Below are positions 38,001-51,655 of a stretch of DNA of 64,000 nucleotides, piece by piece. The stretch comes from Takifugu bimaculatus (taxonomy: Eukaryota; Chordata; Actinopteri; Tetraodontiformes; Tetraodontidae). Made by a program: the position numbers and the translations under genes. The DNA lies in the NCBI GenBank assembly GCA_004026145.2, contig CP034980.1:12131649-12195648 (forward strand), given 5' to 3'. Within the stretch, counting starts at the first letter, position 1. The number at the start of each line of letters is the position of its first letter. The notes under the pieces were generated by a model. It saw only the letters and a program-made list of their open reading frames with translations. It did no database searches and was not told the DNA's origin.

Positions 38001-41000
38001 ACGCCTTTACAGTTGCTCCTCTTGGCGTTTTCTGCTGCAGCCTTCATGTCTGCTTTGATCTGTTCGCTGGTCACCTGACAGCTCTTCTCACAGCTGCTCT
38101 CCAACACTTGGACCACTGGCTGATCTGCTGCTGCCTCCCCCGGTACGCCTGAATTGTTGCTGCGGCGCAGGGGAGTCTTTCCTTTACCTGTAAACACAGA
38201 AATGGAAATAAATCTATGTGTAAGGTAACATTACTGTATATGCATGTGGTTTAGTCCTGTCAAAGATTGTGGATATTGTTACACTGTGGCTGGATTACCC
38301 TAAAATACTGTATGTAAAATCCAGACAATTACAACAATTAAGCATTTTAAATGTTCTAATATTTGCCACAGTAAATATTACATATGATAACTAAAAGAAT
38401 AAAGATAAAACGGAAACAGAAACGATATCCATGTACTTCTCTGATGTTAGTAAATGATGCGATGAGGATCCTACTGCAGGTGTGTTTGGGGCTGTGCTGA
38501 TACCTTTCGTGCCAGGAGAGGGCTGATGTAATCTGGAAGGTGGCATCAGTCTTGAAACCAGGCCCTCCTCTTCCTCACTGTCCGAGTCTGAGATGACCAA
38601 GGGAGGTTTAGGAACACGGACCCCAGCTGGTCTGCCCTGCTGGACCAAACCACTGGGACCTGGTGACGAAGAGGCGTCATTATTGATTACATGCCATCTA
38701 TCGTTATCCATCCCATAAACCTGCCACTATTATCGATCTGAGTGGGTTGTAATCAGTATGTTTGGGGATGTTGACAGAGTCAGCACACACCTGTGAATTT
38801 GGGGTAACTGTCACGACAATTAGTACTGAATGACACTAATGATTTATTCATTTGATCTTCATTTCAGGGGTATTAAATGTAGATTCCTAATTAAGGCGCA
38901 ACACAGATGAGGAGAAAAATAAATCTGCCCCCAAACATGGAGGGTAAAGAAGACAAACGCAGGGATTTAATGATGCTCTTTAACACCACGTCCCTTTACT
39001 AGAAACTGCAGTGCAGACACTTTAATGTCATATTGTTTGAATGTTCTTATGGTCAGAAATCATCATATCCAGACCTGCTTGCTCTTCATCAGATGGTTGT
39101 GTTGTTGGATAACTGGGACCTGGTAATATGTCAGCTGCTGCTTCTTCCACTCCATTGACCTGAGGCTCAGCCTCCATGTTCTCCTCTTCCATCCCCTCCT
39201 CCTCTTCCTCCTCATCCAGTGGGTTCACCTCCACCGGTGCTGTGGAAACAGACCCTGTTTTCAGGCGTGCTTCCAGCTGCCATCCACTCAAAAGGTGTTT
39301 CCTTCACAATATATAATATCTTACTGAATACTGGAAATTCTGAATCTAAAATAAAAACCTCTATCAAAATTACAACTGAAACTTAACTACCGGCCAGTGA
39401 GACAACAGATGGGACTTGCCATTGTGCACCAGTTGCTGCTCGTGTTGCCAGTGCCTCCGTTGGTTGTTGATGTTGTTGACCGGCGGAGGAGCTGGAGGCA
39501 AGTTTGCCTCGTTGTTGTGGTGGTTGTGGTTGTTGTTGTTGTTGTTCTCATTGTCATTGTTGGAGTTCTGGTTGCTGACCAATGCAGAGGAGACACCAAT
39601 ACCAGTTCCTGCACTGAGACCCACTCTGGCGCAGCCCTGATGGGAACAGAAACAGACAGAGGTGGTGAAACCTCGGCCGCCCCTCCAGTATTACCTCAGT
39701 CTAGTCATTTATACTCCTCTCTCATCCTGTCACTACCGCTGACCACTGCATTAATATTAGCTTTTTCAAACACCTGAAACTAAAGGAATTCCACAAGGCA
39801 AAACTAAATGAATATATGAATAATATGGATCCAACTCTGTGGGTGGGTGTTTACCTTTGGTGGTTCTCTGAACATCTGGTCCAAACAGATAAACTCCAGA
39901 CTGGGAAGTGACTCTATGAACTGGGAAAATGACTCAAGTTTGATAGCGTGGCACCGAAACAACGTCAGATCGACAAGACGGCTCCATCTGGACTGATCTG
40001 AGGACAGAACGATGTGCAGCAGCGCATCAGCGGCCGCACAGTCTTATAAAGACAAACACATGGACAGCAATAATCCAAGAGTTTCTCTACCTGTGATCCA
40101 GTAATGGGGGTTGTGCAGGTGGGGGCAGTTGTAGATGAGCAGATATTTTATGTTAGTGAACACCTCGTTTACGACCTTTAACCCAATATCAGTGATGATG
40201 CCAGGGTTTTCGATGACGTCAGCCAAACCGTACTTCACCAGTTCTGAATGGCTCATTTTACCTGCATATGGAGACGTACAAAGTCACTCTGACCGATTTG
40301 GAGGGGAAAATGTAATATTTCTAACAGAAAGTAAGAGGTTAATCATGTCAGCCACCAAACACGAACTGTTTTTGGTGACATTAGTATTATGTTGTTTAAG
40401 TCGTAACAGAAGGTGGCGCAATCAGATAATTATGTTAAAGTTGTACATCTACAACCCAAACATACACAGGCACATGAAAATAGAAACGCATAAGGTAATT
40501 ACTGAAGCGAAACAATCATTAATATCTGAAATTAATCCATAATCTGAAAACAGGGACAAACATTGCAACAGGAACTCATCGACATATCCCAGATGAAGTG
40601 TCTCAAACTGTGGAAACTCCAGTTCAGCCATTTTCAGAGCAGAGAAGACTCCATCTTTAGTTAAAGAAGGCTGGATACGGAGCTCATGTAGCCTGATGAA
40701 TGGAAACAGTATTATTAAATGCATGTAAACCCTTGCAGGTAGACCTAGCTTTTAACAAAGAAGGTCCACCAGGTTCTTGCATTAACTATTGTTAATTTTA
40801 ATTTGAGGAGCTGATGTTTGTTAAGCCTGGTTGGTGTAGTAGAGGTCAGCAATTAACGAGGCTCCAAAAACCTCAAAATCAGCACGACAGCCATGTGGAA
40901 TTCAACACATGAATGAATGGAAACAACCCTGGATCTGCACCTGCGAGCAGCTGTGATGATGAGGTAGCCCAAGTCCACTTCCAGAGCGTTCTTACAGGCT

Positions 41001-44000
41001 CCAAACACGATGGTCTGGAGATTCCGAAATCCTCCTACAGATACACAGAATACGCCCAAAAAACTCAGAGTGGCTCTAACAGTAGTTATCTTATCCTGCA
41101 TATCATCTACAAATCCTAAACGTTAACAATATTCAACATCTGAAAGAGTATAAAACCACCAGAACAAGATCAGGGTGAGATTAGAGAAGCAGAAAACACT
41201 GATGTAAAAATGTGTATGTCTACAAAATGTGTCTGAAACACAAACTCATATAGAGACTTTCACAATGGTTTTGTCTCTTTCAAATGTAAGTAAATAAACA
41301 TTTATTTTTAAATTATAGCTATTTCTGCTTTTTTATTATCTAATTATCCAATTAATAAGGTTTAATACCACAGCAATCATCATATTTTACTGATATTCAG
41401 CATTTTCCAATGTTCCAGACATATTTGCTACTTATTTTAGTATATATTTGGATCTAATCTCAGGAATTGTAAAAAAATAAGTAAAAAAATCTTTAGTTTA
41501 GGTGTATGTAAACATTTGAATCATAGCTACTTAAATGGTGTTTAGATTTTGTATCAATTCAAACTTTAACACTCCTATTTAAAAATGTTCACGTTCATAA
41601 ATGGTGCATTATTCTCATAAACTCATTTCTTCATACCTGATCTCCAGCTGTCCTCCACCACATGTTGGATCAACCCTCCCAGGAAGGGAACTCTCACCAA
41701 CTCAAGTTGTTCTAGATTGCGGGCCGAGGCTAAACCAGTAACCAGGGGTACGTATTTGAGGGAGTTGGTGGGCCCTGCACAGTTCCGCATGACAAATGTT
41801 CTCAGGCTTACGCACAAAAAGTCCTTAAAAGGCTGAGGTTTGGTGAGACGAACCCATTTCAGGTAAAGGTGGCGCAACATAGACAGACACGGGATCTCTG
41901 GGACATTCACACCTAAAACAAGCAAATATGTGAGAAGTTTCCTTTCATTGGTAAAATGTCTCTCAAAGTGCTTCATTTATTGCAACACATAGAGTGTCTT
42001 AACAAATAAGTGGAAAGGTCACAGTTGGTAACACTTCTTATATATAAGAATATGGTTTAGTTATAATATAACATGTGTGAATCTAATCCAAGCAAAAATG
42101 CTTCATTATCTGTTGGATTCCTCACAGCATGTCTAAGAGCATTGCTTAAACCTGGGTCACACATAATGATGAGCAGTTTCTCTATTCGATTCTATTACTA
42201 TTCTTTACCTTCCAGTCTGTTGCAACTCATAAATTCTTATTTCTATTCTCCACTTCAGTTGTAATTGTGAGCTAGTAGCTGTGACAGTTGTTTCCATGAC
42301 GTCCTACTCACCCACTAAATGTAGTGTCTGGATCTTTGCAGTTATGGGGATGGTCAGTTTGTTCTCAGCAGGAATTGGAAAAGCTCCATTCCGGTTGCGG
42401 AACTTTCCCAGTATATGAACCTGAGGCATATAGTTCCATATGGCTTCTACCAACTCCAGGTGTGATGTCTCTACACCCTACAATGACATTAAATATGGGC
42501 AAAAGCTTTGGTTGCTGTGCACAAACACACTACAGCCTATTTCCGGACCACAGCGCTCACTGGTTTATGGGAACACTTACCAGTAGTTTAGGACAAGCTT
42601 GAAGTGCCTCCAAGACCCCTGGTATACTAAAGGCCTCATAGCCTCTCACTCGTCTTCTCTCCAGGTAACGGGGGTGGAGGCCATACAGCTGCTCCAGATC
42701 TGGCATCTTCTTCAGAAGGAGCAAAAAGCTGCCATCTGTAAAACCTAAAGAAGAAAATGCAACAGAACCAAGAATGACCCATCCTTCCTTTTATTACAGC
42801 TGTCTTTCACAGGCTTTCAATCCTTAGAGGCTTTGTTGCTGAGCTCCACAGTACTGCCTCTCTTTATAATGGACAAAAGTCACTACGTTCACGTGATACT
42901 GGATGATGTTGGAAAAGCGAATTATTGCGAATTACTACAGATAACATACAGTATGAATTGTTACCTCAATTCAAAAATAACTGACAACTGAAGTGCATGT
43001 AAATGTGGAAGTCAAACTAATATCAGAATTCTCCTTATCTGACTAAGATGTGGATAATACCAATTAAATTGGTTGTCTTCAGTAATTCTTTACTGTAATT
43101 GGAGATAAATTAGAAAACACACGTGGGCATACTCCAAAACCACTACACAGACGTATGAACCAGTGACAAAAACATCAAAGAATAAGAGGGAGGCAATAAG
43201 GGAGCGCATGCATTTTATCTGCACAATGCATACAATGTAAATTACATAGACATACGAGATGAACAAAGTTAAACAACTATCCAACTTCCTGTTGTGAAAC
43301 GTCACTTTCCCGCCTGACTCCAGCTGATTTTTATGTAATGTTATATTTAACCAGTAGGGGACGCTGTATTAACCCGCTGAAAAGATGCCTGTCGCCAACA
43401 CCCGCATCCTGACACCAAAGTCGAATTTTGAGGAAAGCTCGATTCATCTGTGCATCTAAACGTGTTTGAGACAAATTGTACATTTTTGTTCAGGCAAATC
43501 ATTGAAATAAATTACAGACTAATTTGCCTTATTTTCAAGATACAAAACTAGACGGAAAGACGGAAGAGAGAGGGGGCAATAGGATGCCCTGGAAAAATAA
43601 ATTTAGAACCAATAATCATTCCTTCAATTGTGACCAGCAATATTTATGTCACAAATCTTTTTCTTTTTTTTGAGAATTGATCATTTCTTATAAACTGACA
43701 GCTTTTGTGTAAAATTTACAGTATTTAAATATTTTAGAGAGAAAGGTCAGTCTTTTGCTAGCTTGTTACCAGCGTACCAATATTAGTGTCTAGTATTAAT
43801 AGCCTCAGATAATTATTTCTATGTTTGAACTGAAACCAGTCTAACAACTAAATCTTGAACTTATTGTGATAGAAATCCGACTAAAGTCAGAAGCAGCCTG
43901 AATCAGCTGAGCTGCAACCACGAACATGTTATTTCTTTCATCGTGAAGAGGAACACGGCTGTGAGCTCTTACCTGAAGGCATATATTCCCACCAGCGCCC

Positions 44001-44910
44001 AGCACACAGGTCCACCACCTTGACCACTCGCAGGTAAAGCGTTACAGCTTCTCGAAGCTTTCTGGACAAACACTCCAAACACATGATGTCTCTCATGGGA
44101 AGGTACCTACACAGAACCACAGGGAAACACTTTGCTTTATATGCACCATCATTTTAAATGGGCTACGTTTCTGTCATATTTTTAAAACTACAATAAACCA
44201 CATATAACCAGTTTTGAATCATTTTGTGAAACACAGATATATTAGATTAAATCAGATATATGATCATAATAAAGGAAGGATTCCATTTGAATATCTTTAC
44301 TAAGGCACATATAACTTGTGTAGGACATGAGATGATGAGAACACGCAAAGAAAAGGTTTAAATAAAAAAAAAGAGAAGAAAATAAAGAAAAGCATTCAAA
44401 ATTAAACCAAAAACCTGGTTGAAATTAAATTAAATCAGTGGATTTCATGAAGTGGAAATTGTTAAACCTCTGCAGTGTCACGGAGCTCACAGATTTTCTA
44501 AGCTATGGCCAAAAATCTGACAATGCATCACTACACCAACAGAGCTCTAACGGTTCAGCTCACACACTATATATATTCACACACTCTTCTATTTCTTAAA
44601 ACAACAGTTACTGCTGTATTTGGACGGATGATGAAAAAGAACAAATGTCAGTAATACAATGGTAAAGCAAAGTAAATGGCTAAAACTATAATCATTTTTA
44701 ATATGACAGAATTCCAGATAGAATACACTATATTATAATGCACACAGCAGAGTGTTATAGGTAGAGGGCATAGTACCTGAATATGTGACAGAGAACCTCA
44801 TGGGACAGCTCATTGATGTAGTCTTTGGGTTCACTGGGTCTTGAACCAGGTTCTCCCACACCACTGCCCCCTACAGGCTGGAGTTTACAGGCCTTCCTCC
44901 TTGGACCCAT
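35048..44910 (-). CDS. fbxo38: F-box only protein 38
   Basis: Substrate receptor of an SCF (SKP1-CUL1-F-box) ubiquitin ligase; mammalian FBXO38 also co-activates KLF7 and targets PD-1. Twenty coding exons, 5' to 3': 44910-44777, 44106-43973, 42744-42581, 42477-42312, 41912-41637, 41034-40941, 40692-40562, 40261-40091, 39997-39855, 39636-39391, 39276-39075, 38659-38504, 38187-37507, 37331-37231, 36964-36862, 36717-36551, 36430-36285, 35946-35843, 35410-35297, 35226-35048. Phases agree throughout, giving 1203 residues against 1188 in human. The start is MGPRRKACKLQPVGG and the end GEPVDDDYI. The F-box is at about 31-76, with leucine-rich-repeat-like sequence to about 500. A poorly conserved middle part follows (poly-Asn/His, acidic runs, a 681-nt Gly/Ala/Pro-rich exon), then a conserved C-terminal third. 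The acceptor of exon 11 (39276) is weak and was chosen because it keeps the frame. Confidence 0.96.
39500..39548 (-). repeat. fbxo38: In-frame AAC/CAC trinucleotide run in fbxo38 exon 10
   Basis: On the coding strand an AAC-rich run encodes a poly-Asn/His segment (NNNNNHNHHNN). The human protein also has an Asn-rich stretch here, so the low-complexity segment is old although its length probably varies. Confidence 0.85.
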
Positions 44911-46580
44911 GGCTTCACTGTCCCTCCACCAGCCTCTACAAACACAACTTGTCTGTCCTGTTGTGTGGCTTCAGTTCCCAGCATGAACCGAAGGTCTCCA
45001 CAGCACAAAACAAAAAGAAAGAAGTTGTTAGAGAAGTATTTTATATCAAATGATTTGTCTCATCACTTGTTCTACAGTCAGCCATACAAAGGGTTTATCA
45101 TCACGAATTGTAGCAATGGCTTCAGTGTGAAAGATGTATGGAATTAAAATTTAGGAAGCAAAATCCTTGAAATCAAGGAAGCTATTACGAATGGTACTTG
45201 TATCTTTTATTAGACGATGCTGCTTGGGAGGCTCCGGATTTGACCTCTCCACACAAGACTATTAATGAACTATCACAGTTCATCTTAGAACAGCTGTGAC
45301 AATTATGTCAACCAATAACCCCCATTTTATCAAGGGTTTTTCTTCACTACCACAGATCTTAAAGACACCCAATTGTCAACCAGTTCTATAAACTAAACAG
45401 ATCAAATAAAATATGTTTTAATCGCAGACAGTGCTGGCAACATTAACCAAAGGCAGTGGCTCATATTTTAGCTTTAACGTTTCAGTTTCATGACGGCAAA
45501 AATATTAACAATAGTATAGAATATACAAGTTTAGAATAAACACGTTTTGCCTTCTGATCTATTCAGTTCCAAACTGTACGATAAATTTAAATAAGTACTC
45601 AAATATACCTTAGCCAACAATATAAAGATTCTTCAATCCCTGGAGCCCATCAGCAGTGTGAATACTCTTTATAGAACATTATAGATCTCTATAGATCATT
45701 TCTGTTAGCAGGTCTGTATCAATCATTATGGGACGTATACGTCTAATGGCGCCACCGAATAGATAAATACTTTCTGCAGGCATTTCTAAACCCTACATTC
45801 TCAAGAAAAACGACCCAATATATACGTATAATAAAGCTAGGTCACTATATCAGAATACCTTTAAGTAAAACCACTACAATTTACATGGAAACGTGTGACA
45901 TTAGCAATACTGGTTACAGCTGACAGGCAAGTTTGCGTCAGTGGGAAGAGCAGCAACGAACACGGAACATAATTGCATGAAGTTCAACATTATACGATGC
46001 TAACTTGCGTATCATAGCTTAGTGAAATGCATATTTCACTCAGTTACATGAGTAAACAACCCGGTTTTCTGGTTGCATCTTTTGTAGGTAACCTACCATT
46101 AACAGCTCAACGATTAAGAGATGTTGCTCTTCAAACATGTTGTAAACATAGTTGTTGTGGGACTACTTTACTACAGCACTTCGTCTTCTTCTTTGTTTTT
46201 AGTTTCTTCTTCTGCTACTACTACTACTGCTTCTTCTTCTTCTTTTGCTTCTTCTTCTATTTTGCAGGGACTCCACCTGCTGGGCGGTTTTCTATTGACA
46301 AAAGAAAATAAAACAATGCTAAAAAAAAAAAAAAAGTTAAAAGAAAAGTGGCCAATACAACTTGAGCGTAAAAATTAAATTGCATCAATAGTGGGAAATA
46401 ATGTCGTATTTTTAATTAGCATTTACTTGGATGTAAAGTCTGCTCTTTGAAGTTGCCCTGCCCAACGCACCTGCCTTTAATTGCCCTGACGAGACAACTC
46501 ATGCTTTTCAATCAAATTAATTTGAACTGAGCTGACGTCCTAAGCAACTCTCGTGTTAATGGACATTAGAGCGTTTGTAA
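44911..46580. other. Region upstream of the fbxo38 coding start
   Basis: It presumably holds the fbxo38 leader (perhaps with a non-coding first exon) and its promoter, but I cannot place the transcription start. A CTT/CTA trinucleotide repeat is at 46187-46262, and an A15 run is near 46320-46335. Confidence 0.4.
46187..46300 (-). repeat. (CTT)n/(CTA)n tract, probable antisense repeat tail
   Basis: CTTCTT and CTACTACTACTA units are followed by 'ttgcagggactccacctgctgggcgg'. On the - strand this reads as a GC-rich end running into a (GAA)n tail, like the copies at about 46585-46645 and 56437-56515. Assignment to the same family is tentative. Confidence 0.4.
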
Positions 46581-46584
46581 ATTC

Positions 46585-46645
46585 CACTCCAGAAGGTGGC
46601 GCTATCGCTCCGCAGAAAAGACGGAGAAGAAGAAGAAGAAGGCGG
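46585..46645 (+). repeat. (GAA)n-tailed retroelement 3' end in the magt1 promoter
   Basis: 'cactccagaaggtggcgcta', a short spacer, then GAGAAGAAGAAGAAGAAGG. Fish genomes contain many copies of a repeat ending 'ccag..ggtggc..taatgc' followed by (GAA)n. The match is by recall, and the copy is only about 60 bp. Confidence 0.5.
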
Positions 46646-46753
46646 AAGGAGGAAGAGGAGTGTGCTGTGACGTGATTGGATGAGAGTTAACCAATAAGAA
46701 GGTGACAGAAGCTCCTCTTACGTGGGGAACGCCAGTCTGATCTGTGTGGGAGA
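46640..46753 (+). promoter_or_regulatory. magt1: magt1 proximal promoter, possibly shared with fbxo38
   Basis: Within 115 bp of the start codon are a CRE-like TGACGTGA (46668-46675), a reverse CCAAT box ATTGG (46675-46679), a forward CCAAT box (46691-46695) and TTACGTGG (46718-46725). There is no TATA box. The divergent fbxo38 start is 1.8 kb away, so a bidirectional promoter is possible but unproven. Confidence 0.6.
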
Positions 46754-49700
46754 ATGTACGGAAAACTTTATATTTTCCTCTTTGCCTTTATATTTGTCTA
46801 CAACGATCGCGTTGATGGACAGATGAAAAAAGAGGTAAATCAATCAACACAAAAATCCATCTTTATAAAGTTGGGGTCTCATTTTATAGCGCTTTGAAGG
46901 AACCTCCCGTCTGTGTTAGTCCTGCAGAGTTAAAAGAAGAAGTTATGCGCGCGTTAAGTTGGTTGCAAGAGTAGATTTCAGTAAAACAGGATTTTATCGT
47001 GACACACTGGCAAAGTTATAGCACATGTAATTGATCAGTTGGGTTATATTTCATGGCAAGTTCAAAGTGTGTTTGAAGGTTGTAGACACGCCGGTGTATG
47101 CAACTCATGAGGTCAGTGCAGGAATATGGATCTTTAGCCTCCAATATAAAGGAGATAGCTTTATGACATGAATCCACCACGACTGCGTTAAAGTAACGAC
47201 ACAGGATAAAACAAATTGTGATTTTAGGGAATATGACACTTTTACTAAACTCCTATTTACACGAAAATCCACGTTTTCTAGCAACTATTACTCAAAAGTA
47301 TGTGCATCTTTATTCCCACAAAGACTATTAATTATACAGTTTATGTATCATGCGCTGTCCGTTTTAAATGTTTTTGCCTTGGGTCTTTCTCTATACAATA
47401 CAAAATTTCTGTCTTAGTCCCAAACCAAGTTTATATGACATATGGATGCAGCTTTGACATAAAAGTGGACCATTAAAATCCATCAGTGTCTCAAATGGGT
47501 ATCAGGCGCAACATAAGATAAAGGTACAACCAGAATGTACTGACTCTTAGAGTTCAGTGAAGACAGATGTGGCTGTGTTTACTGATCTGTTGAGTGTGTT
47601 CATTAAACATGAGGATTTTTACTGGCGACGCACCTGGGCAGGCTAGAATCCTACACTGGTAATCCTCTCATTCTGACTGGTGATATCTCTCAAAGCTCTC
47701 CATTTGCATCAGTCTTTCTTTGGACCTCATATTGCATGTTATCATTTATGTAGCCGCATTACACAGATAGCAAAGAATTGAACTTGATAACTTTTATCTG
47801 CTTCATTTGTCTCCATGTAAAACTTCACCCATCACATTTGACGAAGAAACCGCCGTCAGTCAATTTTCAAAGTATTTGTGAATAGAATAACTGTGAACTC
47901 TAAATGGTAAATCCATAATAGTAATGAAATTCCTGTTATAACAGCTCAAAATCTGCACTTCAGTCAGATTTTTATTGTCTCTACTGTATTTTTGTATGAA
48001 CTTTGCAACATTTTTACGCAAGTACTTAAAGTACGCAGTAGTACTGATTTGAATTTTCTGGATTCAAATTTTCAAATGCTTTCCTGTTTTGTAGTCGAGC
48101 TGTAGTGCAGTAGCAGTAGAAATTGTGTGCGTGTGTGTGTCTTGTGTAGACTCTGCTGTCAGAGAAGGTGGCCCAGATGATGGAATGGACCTCCAAACGT
48201 TCTGTCATCAGAATGAACGGGGACAAGTTCCGTCGTTTTGTCAGAGCTCCTCCCAGGAACTACTCTGTGATCATCATGTTCACAGCTCTGCAGCCACAAA
48301 GACAGTGTGGAGTCTGCAGGTAAAGTGCAACAGCAACAAATTAGAACCCGGGAATAGATTCTGGAAATGGAAAATTCTTCTCTTTCTTCCAGACAAGCTG
48401 ATGAGGAGTTCCAGGCTCTGGCTAATTCTTGGCGTTATTCCTCTGCCTTTACTAATAAAGTGTTCTTTGCATCTGTTGACTTTGATGAAGGATCGGACGT
48501 CTTTCAGATGGTGAGAAGCTTTCTATTTTTGTATGAAATCTGTTTGACCTGCATTATGTTGCACACAGATGCAAACTTAGATGTAACAGAGGAACACTTA
48601 AAATATTTTGATTGCAATCAGAGTAAGTTCCTCCCATTTTTGTTCTGCTATGTGCTGTATTCAGCCTCCACCTTTGCTAGATTTGGCTGAGACCGAGCAC
48701 ACTGGTGTTCTTCTTTATCCCTCAGTGTTTGGTAGATTTTTCTCCATCTGCATTCTTCACTGAGCTTCTGGTGTCAAAAAGTGTTCCAGATGATCATTCT
48801 GAGCAAACAGATATGTTTTCTCTTTCGAAGCAGATGATACGCTCAGAAATGTGAAATATTTTTCCCCAAAGTCTGGAAAGTTAATTGTTTCTTTAATGCC
48901 TCTGGTAACTTTTCCAGGAATTCCAGATTACATTTGTATTCCAGAATTCTAGATTAGCATTTTCCACACCAAAACACATTAATCGCTTCATGGCTCCATC
49001 CTGAGCGGTCCAGATGAATGTGGAGCTCCAGACTTGAGCTTCATGGTTTTTGGCCATGGTGGATTTCTTTTCATTTCCTTCTGTTTCTCCTGATGACGTT
49101 GGGAACATGCAGCCTTTGCAGATGCATTTGCAGTTAAACCTCTCGTCTCATATTTATTCTAAATAAATAATCATATTTGTGTTGTTTGGCTTGCAGCTCA
49201 ACATGAACTCTGCTCCTACCTTCCTTCATTTCCCGTCCAAAGGAAAACCTCGTAAGGCTGACACCTATGAACTGCAGGTCAGAGGTTTTGCAGCTGAGCA
49301 GCTGGCGAGATGGGTGGCAGACAGGACCGATGTGCAGGTAAAACCCAAACACGGCGCCGAGTCTGAGGTTGCGTTCACACTGCAGGCCTTGATGCTCCAT
49401 TCTGATTTATTGCTGAACTCCGCTTTTCTTGTTTAGCTGTTCTGGTTACGTGTGTAAATGTCTCCCGTCTGCAGACTGCAATGTGAACGGCTCACACTCC
49501 TGAAGTGAGCCGCACGCTCAGTTGAACATTATATGACGTCACACACAGAACGTTGATTAGGGAAGCAGCCGCTGAAGCTGGTCAGTTTGTCTAGATTTAA
49601 AAGGTGTGTGTTGGCAGCTGGCAGATTTGTGAGTGTGTGTTGGCTAAAAGGAGGATTACGAGAAGACCTTTTAAGTTTGGATTGAACCAAAGTACTAAGT

Positions 49701-51655
49701 CCAAAAAATTGTTATCTCCTCACTGGCTAACTTCATCATTGCTGTCTTCCATGTTTATCATCGTCATGGTGACCCCCGTTCCCTCTTGTTTTTGCTAAAT
49801 CTGTGCAGGTTGTGATAATGGAATCAAAACCGTTGCCGTGTTTGTGCTTGTTCTTGTTTCTCAGATTCGTATCATTCGTCCTCCGAACTACGCGGGGCCT
49901 CTTCTGCTGGGCTTCCTCCTGGCTGGGATCGGAGGCCTGGCATATTTACGGAGAAACAACCTGGAGTTTCTATTCAACAAAAACGTGTGGGCCTTCTCCG
50001 CACTGGTAACGTCATCATCCATCTTTGTACCTACTTATAGAATTGTAATTGGTCACATCCACTTGGGCCGTGGGTCAGTGATGCTGTGGAAGTTAACAGT
50101 ACTCCCACTGAGGGACTGCACACTTGTGGAGCTGAATGTTTATGGAGTCGGTGCGTTAATAAGTAAATAACTAAACTGCCTTTCACCTCTGTGTCTGTCG
50201 AGCTGACACAATCAAGGCCAGACCTACAGCTTTTCAAATACCACGCTGTCACTAACAGATTCACAGCCTTATTGAACGCTTGTATGCAGACACATGACAG
50301 TTGGGTCATTTCCCTTTGTTACCTTAAATTTTCGGAACCAGTTCTACCAGTTAATCCCTGAACAGGTTCACAGATTCTCTATTCAGTTAAGATGCCTCTT
50401 CAGTTAAAAGCTATTAGTACTGTAGAACTAAAGTATCTGTGCTAATAGTATAAGTGATAAGAACCAAAAAGGCCTTCATTGTTCTTAGTACACACAGTTG
50501 ATGTGTATCGGATATTTCTTTTTAAAGGTGACAAAGTGCTCTGACAAATGACAACGTTTAGTTAAACTGGACCAGTCAGCTTTGATTTCCAGTTTGTCTG
50601 TTTATGGATTTAAACTCATTCATTCATCACTCGTTCATTGGGCTGCAACAAATCAGTGAAATGTTCATTATTTTATGCTTTTGAACACCAAACTCCTTTA
50701 AATGTCTGATTTATCAGAAATCACCTGTATGTTGTTGGTTTCCAGCCATGCTCAGGTGAGCTGCACTGAGATCATGATCACAGCAGGAAGGGGGAGTTAA
50801 CATCTGCTGTCAAATCTGAATTAAGATGGATGGATGATGAATGTGTGAGCATTCAGTAATATTTCTCTTCTTTTGGACTGGTCTGTGTATTTTAGTGCTT
50901 TGTCTTGATCATGACATCTGGACAGATGTGGAATCACATTCGAGGACCTCCTTACGCACACAAGAACCCCAGCACCGGCCAAATTGTAAGCTGGATGCAG
51001 ATGATTAACCTGAAATGCTTTATAATGCATCATTTAAACAACGGGAACGCTCTTAAAATGTGTTTCAGAGTTATATCCACGGCAGCAGTCAAGCCCAGTT
51101 CGTCGCCGAGACGCACATCGTTCTCCTGTTCAGTATCCTTGATTATAAGGCCTCACACTTTTTATCCCAAAGGTCACCGGCCTTTTGGTTTCTCTTTGTT
51201 GGAGTTTTAGGTCGATTCTTAAACCGTAGTTGTTTTGGGAGTTGACCTTGACCTTTGTGTCAGATGCTGCTATTACCATGGGAATGGTGATGCTGTGTGA
51301 AGCCGCTTCCTCTGACCTGGAGATTGGCAAGAGAAAAAGTACGTTGCCCACACAGCGACCCGTAAATGATCACACATGTGACTTTTGTGCCCCGAACTAT
51401 TGATATATTGTTTGTGTGTGTGTGGCAGTTATGTGTGTGGCAGGAATTGCCCTGGTGATGGTGTTCTTTAGCTGGCTGTTGTCAGTCTTCAGAGCAAAAT
51501 ACCACGGATACCCATACAGGTAGAGACAGAAGCACTTGGTTACCTGTGTATTTTTCTTCTTCCTTTATCCAAAGTCAGTTATTTTAAAGCGATGTATTTA
51601 TTTCTGATTGATTAATAGTATTTTCTTTAACTATTGCAGCTTCCTGATGAGTTGA
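46754..51655 (+). CDS. magt1: Magnesium transporter protein 1 / OST3-type oligosaccharyltransferase subunit
   Basis: Oxidoreductase subunit of the STT3B oligosaccharyltransferase in the ER membrane; also reported to support Mg2+ uptake. Exons: 46754-46834, 48150-48319, 48393-48510, 49197-49337, 49865-50005, 50896-50985, 51069-51132, 51264-51338, 51429-51519, 51640-51655. All are GT-AG and in frame, giving 328 residues. There is a signal peptide at 1-22, a lumenal thioredoxin-like domain with the redox motif Cys80-Gly-Val-Cys83, then four hydrophobic segments (first LLLGFLLAGIGGLAYL, second FSALCFVLIMTSG). The end YHGYPYSFLMS and GKRKIMCVAG are as in MAGT1; TUSC3 ends differently (YSDLDFE). 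The CGVC motif differs from the CVVC of human MAGT1. AATAAA lies at 52062-52067 in the 3' UTR. Confidence 0.96.

Noticed and set aside
39075..39239. fbxo38 exon 11 beginning at the stronger-looking acceptor TTTCCACAG (39239)
   Set aside because: It breaks the frame with exon 10 ending at 39391; the acceptor at 39276 keeps frame. RNA evidence is needed to decide.
46754..51655. Assignment to tusc3 instead of magt1
   Set aside because: Some positions (NAAITMGMV, GQISYIHG) look TUSC3-like, but the GKRKIMCVAG segment and SFLMS end are those of MAGT1.
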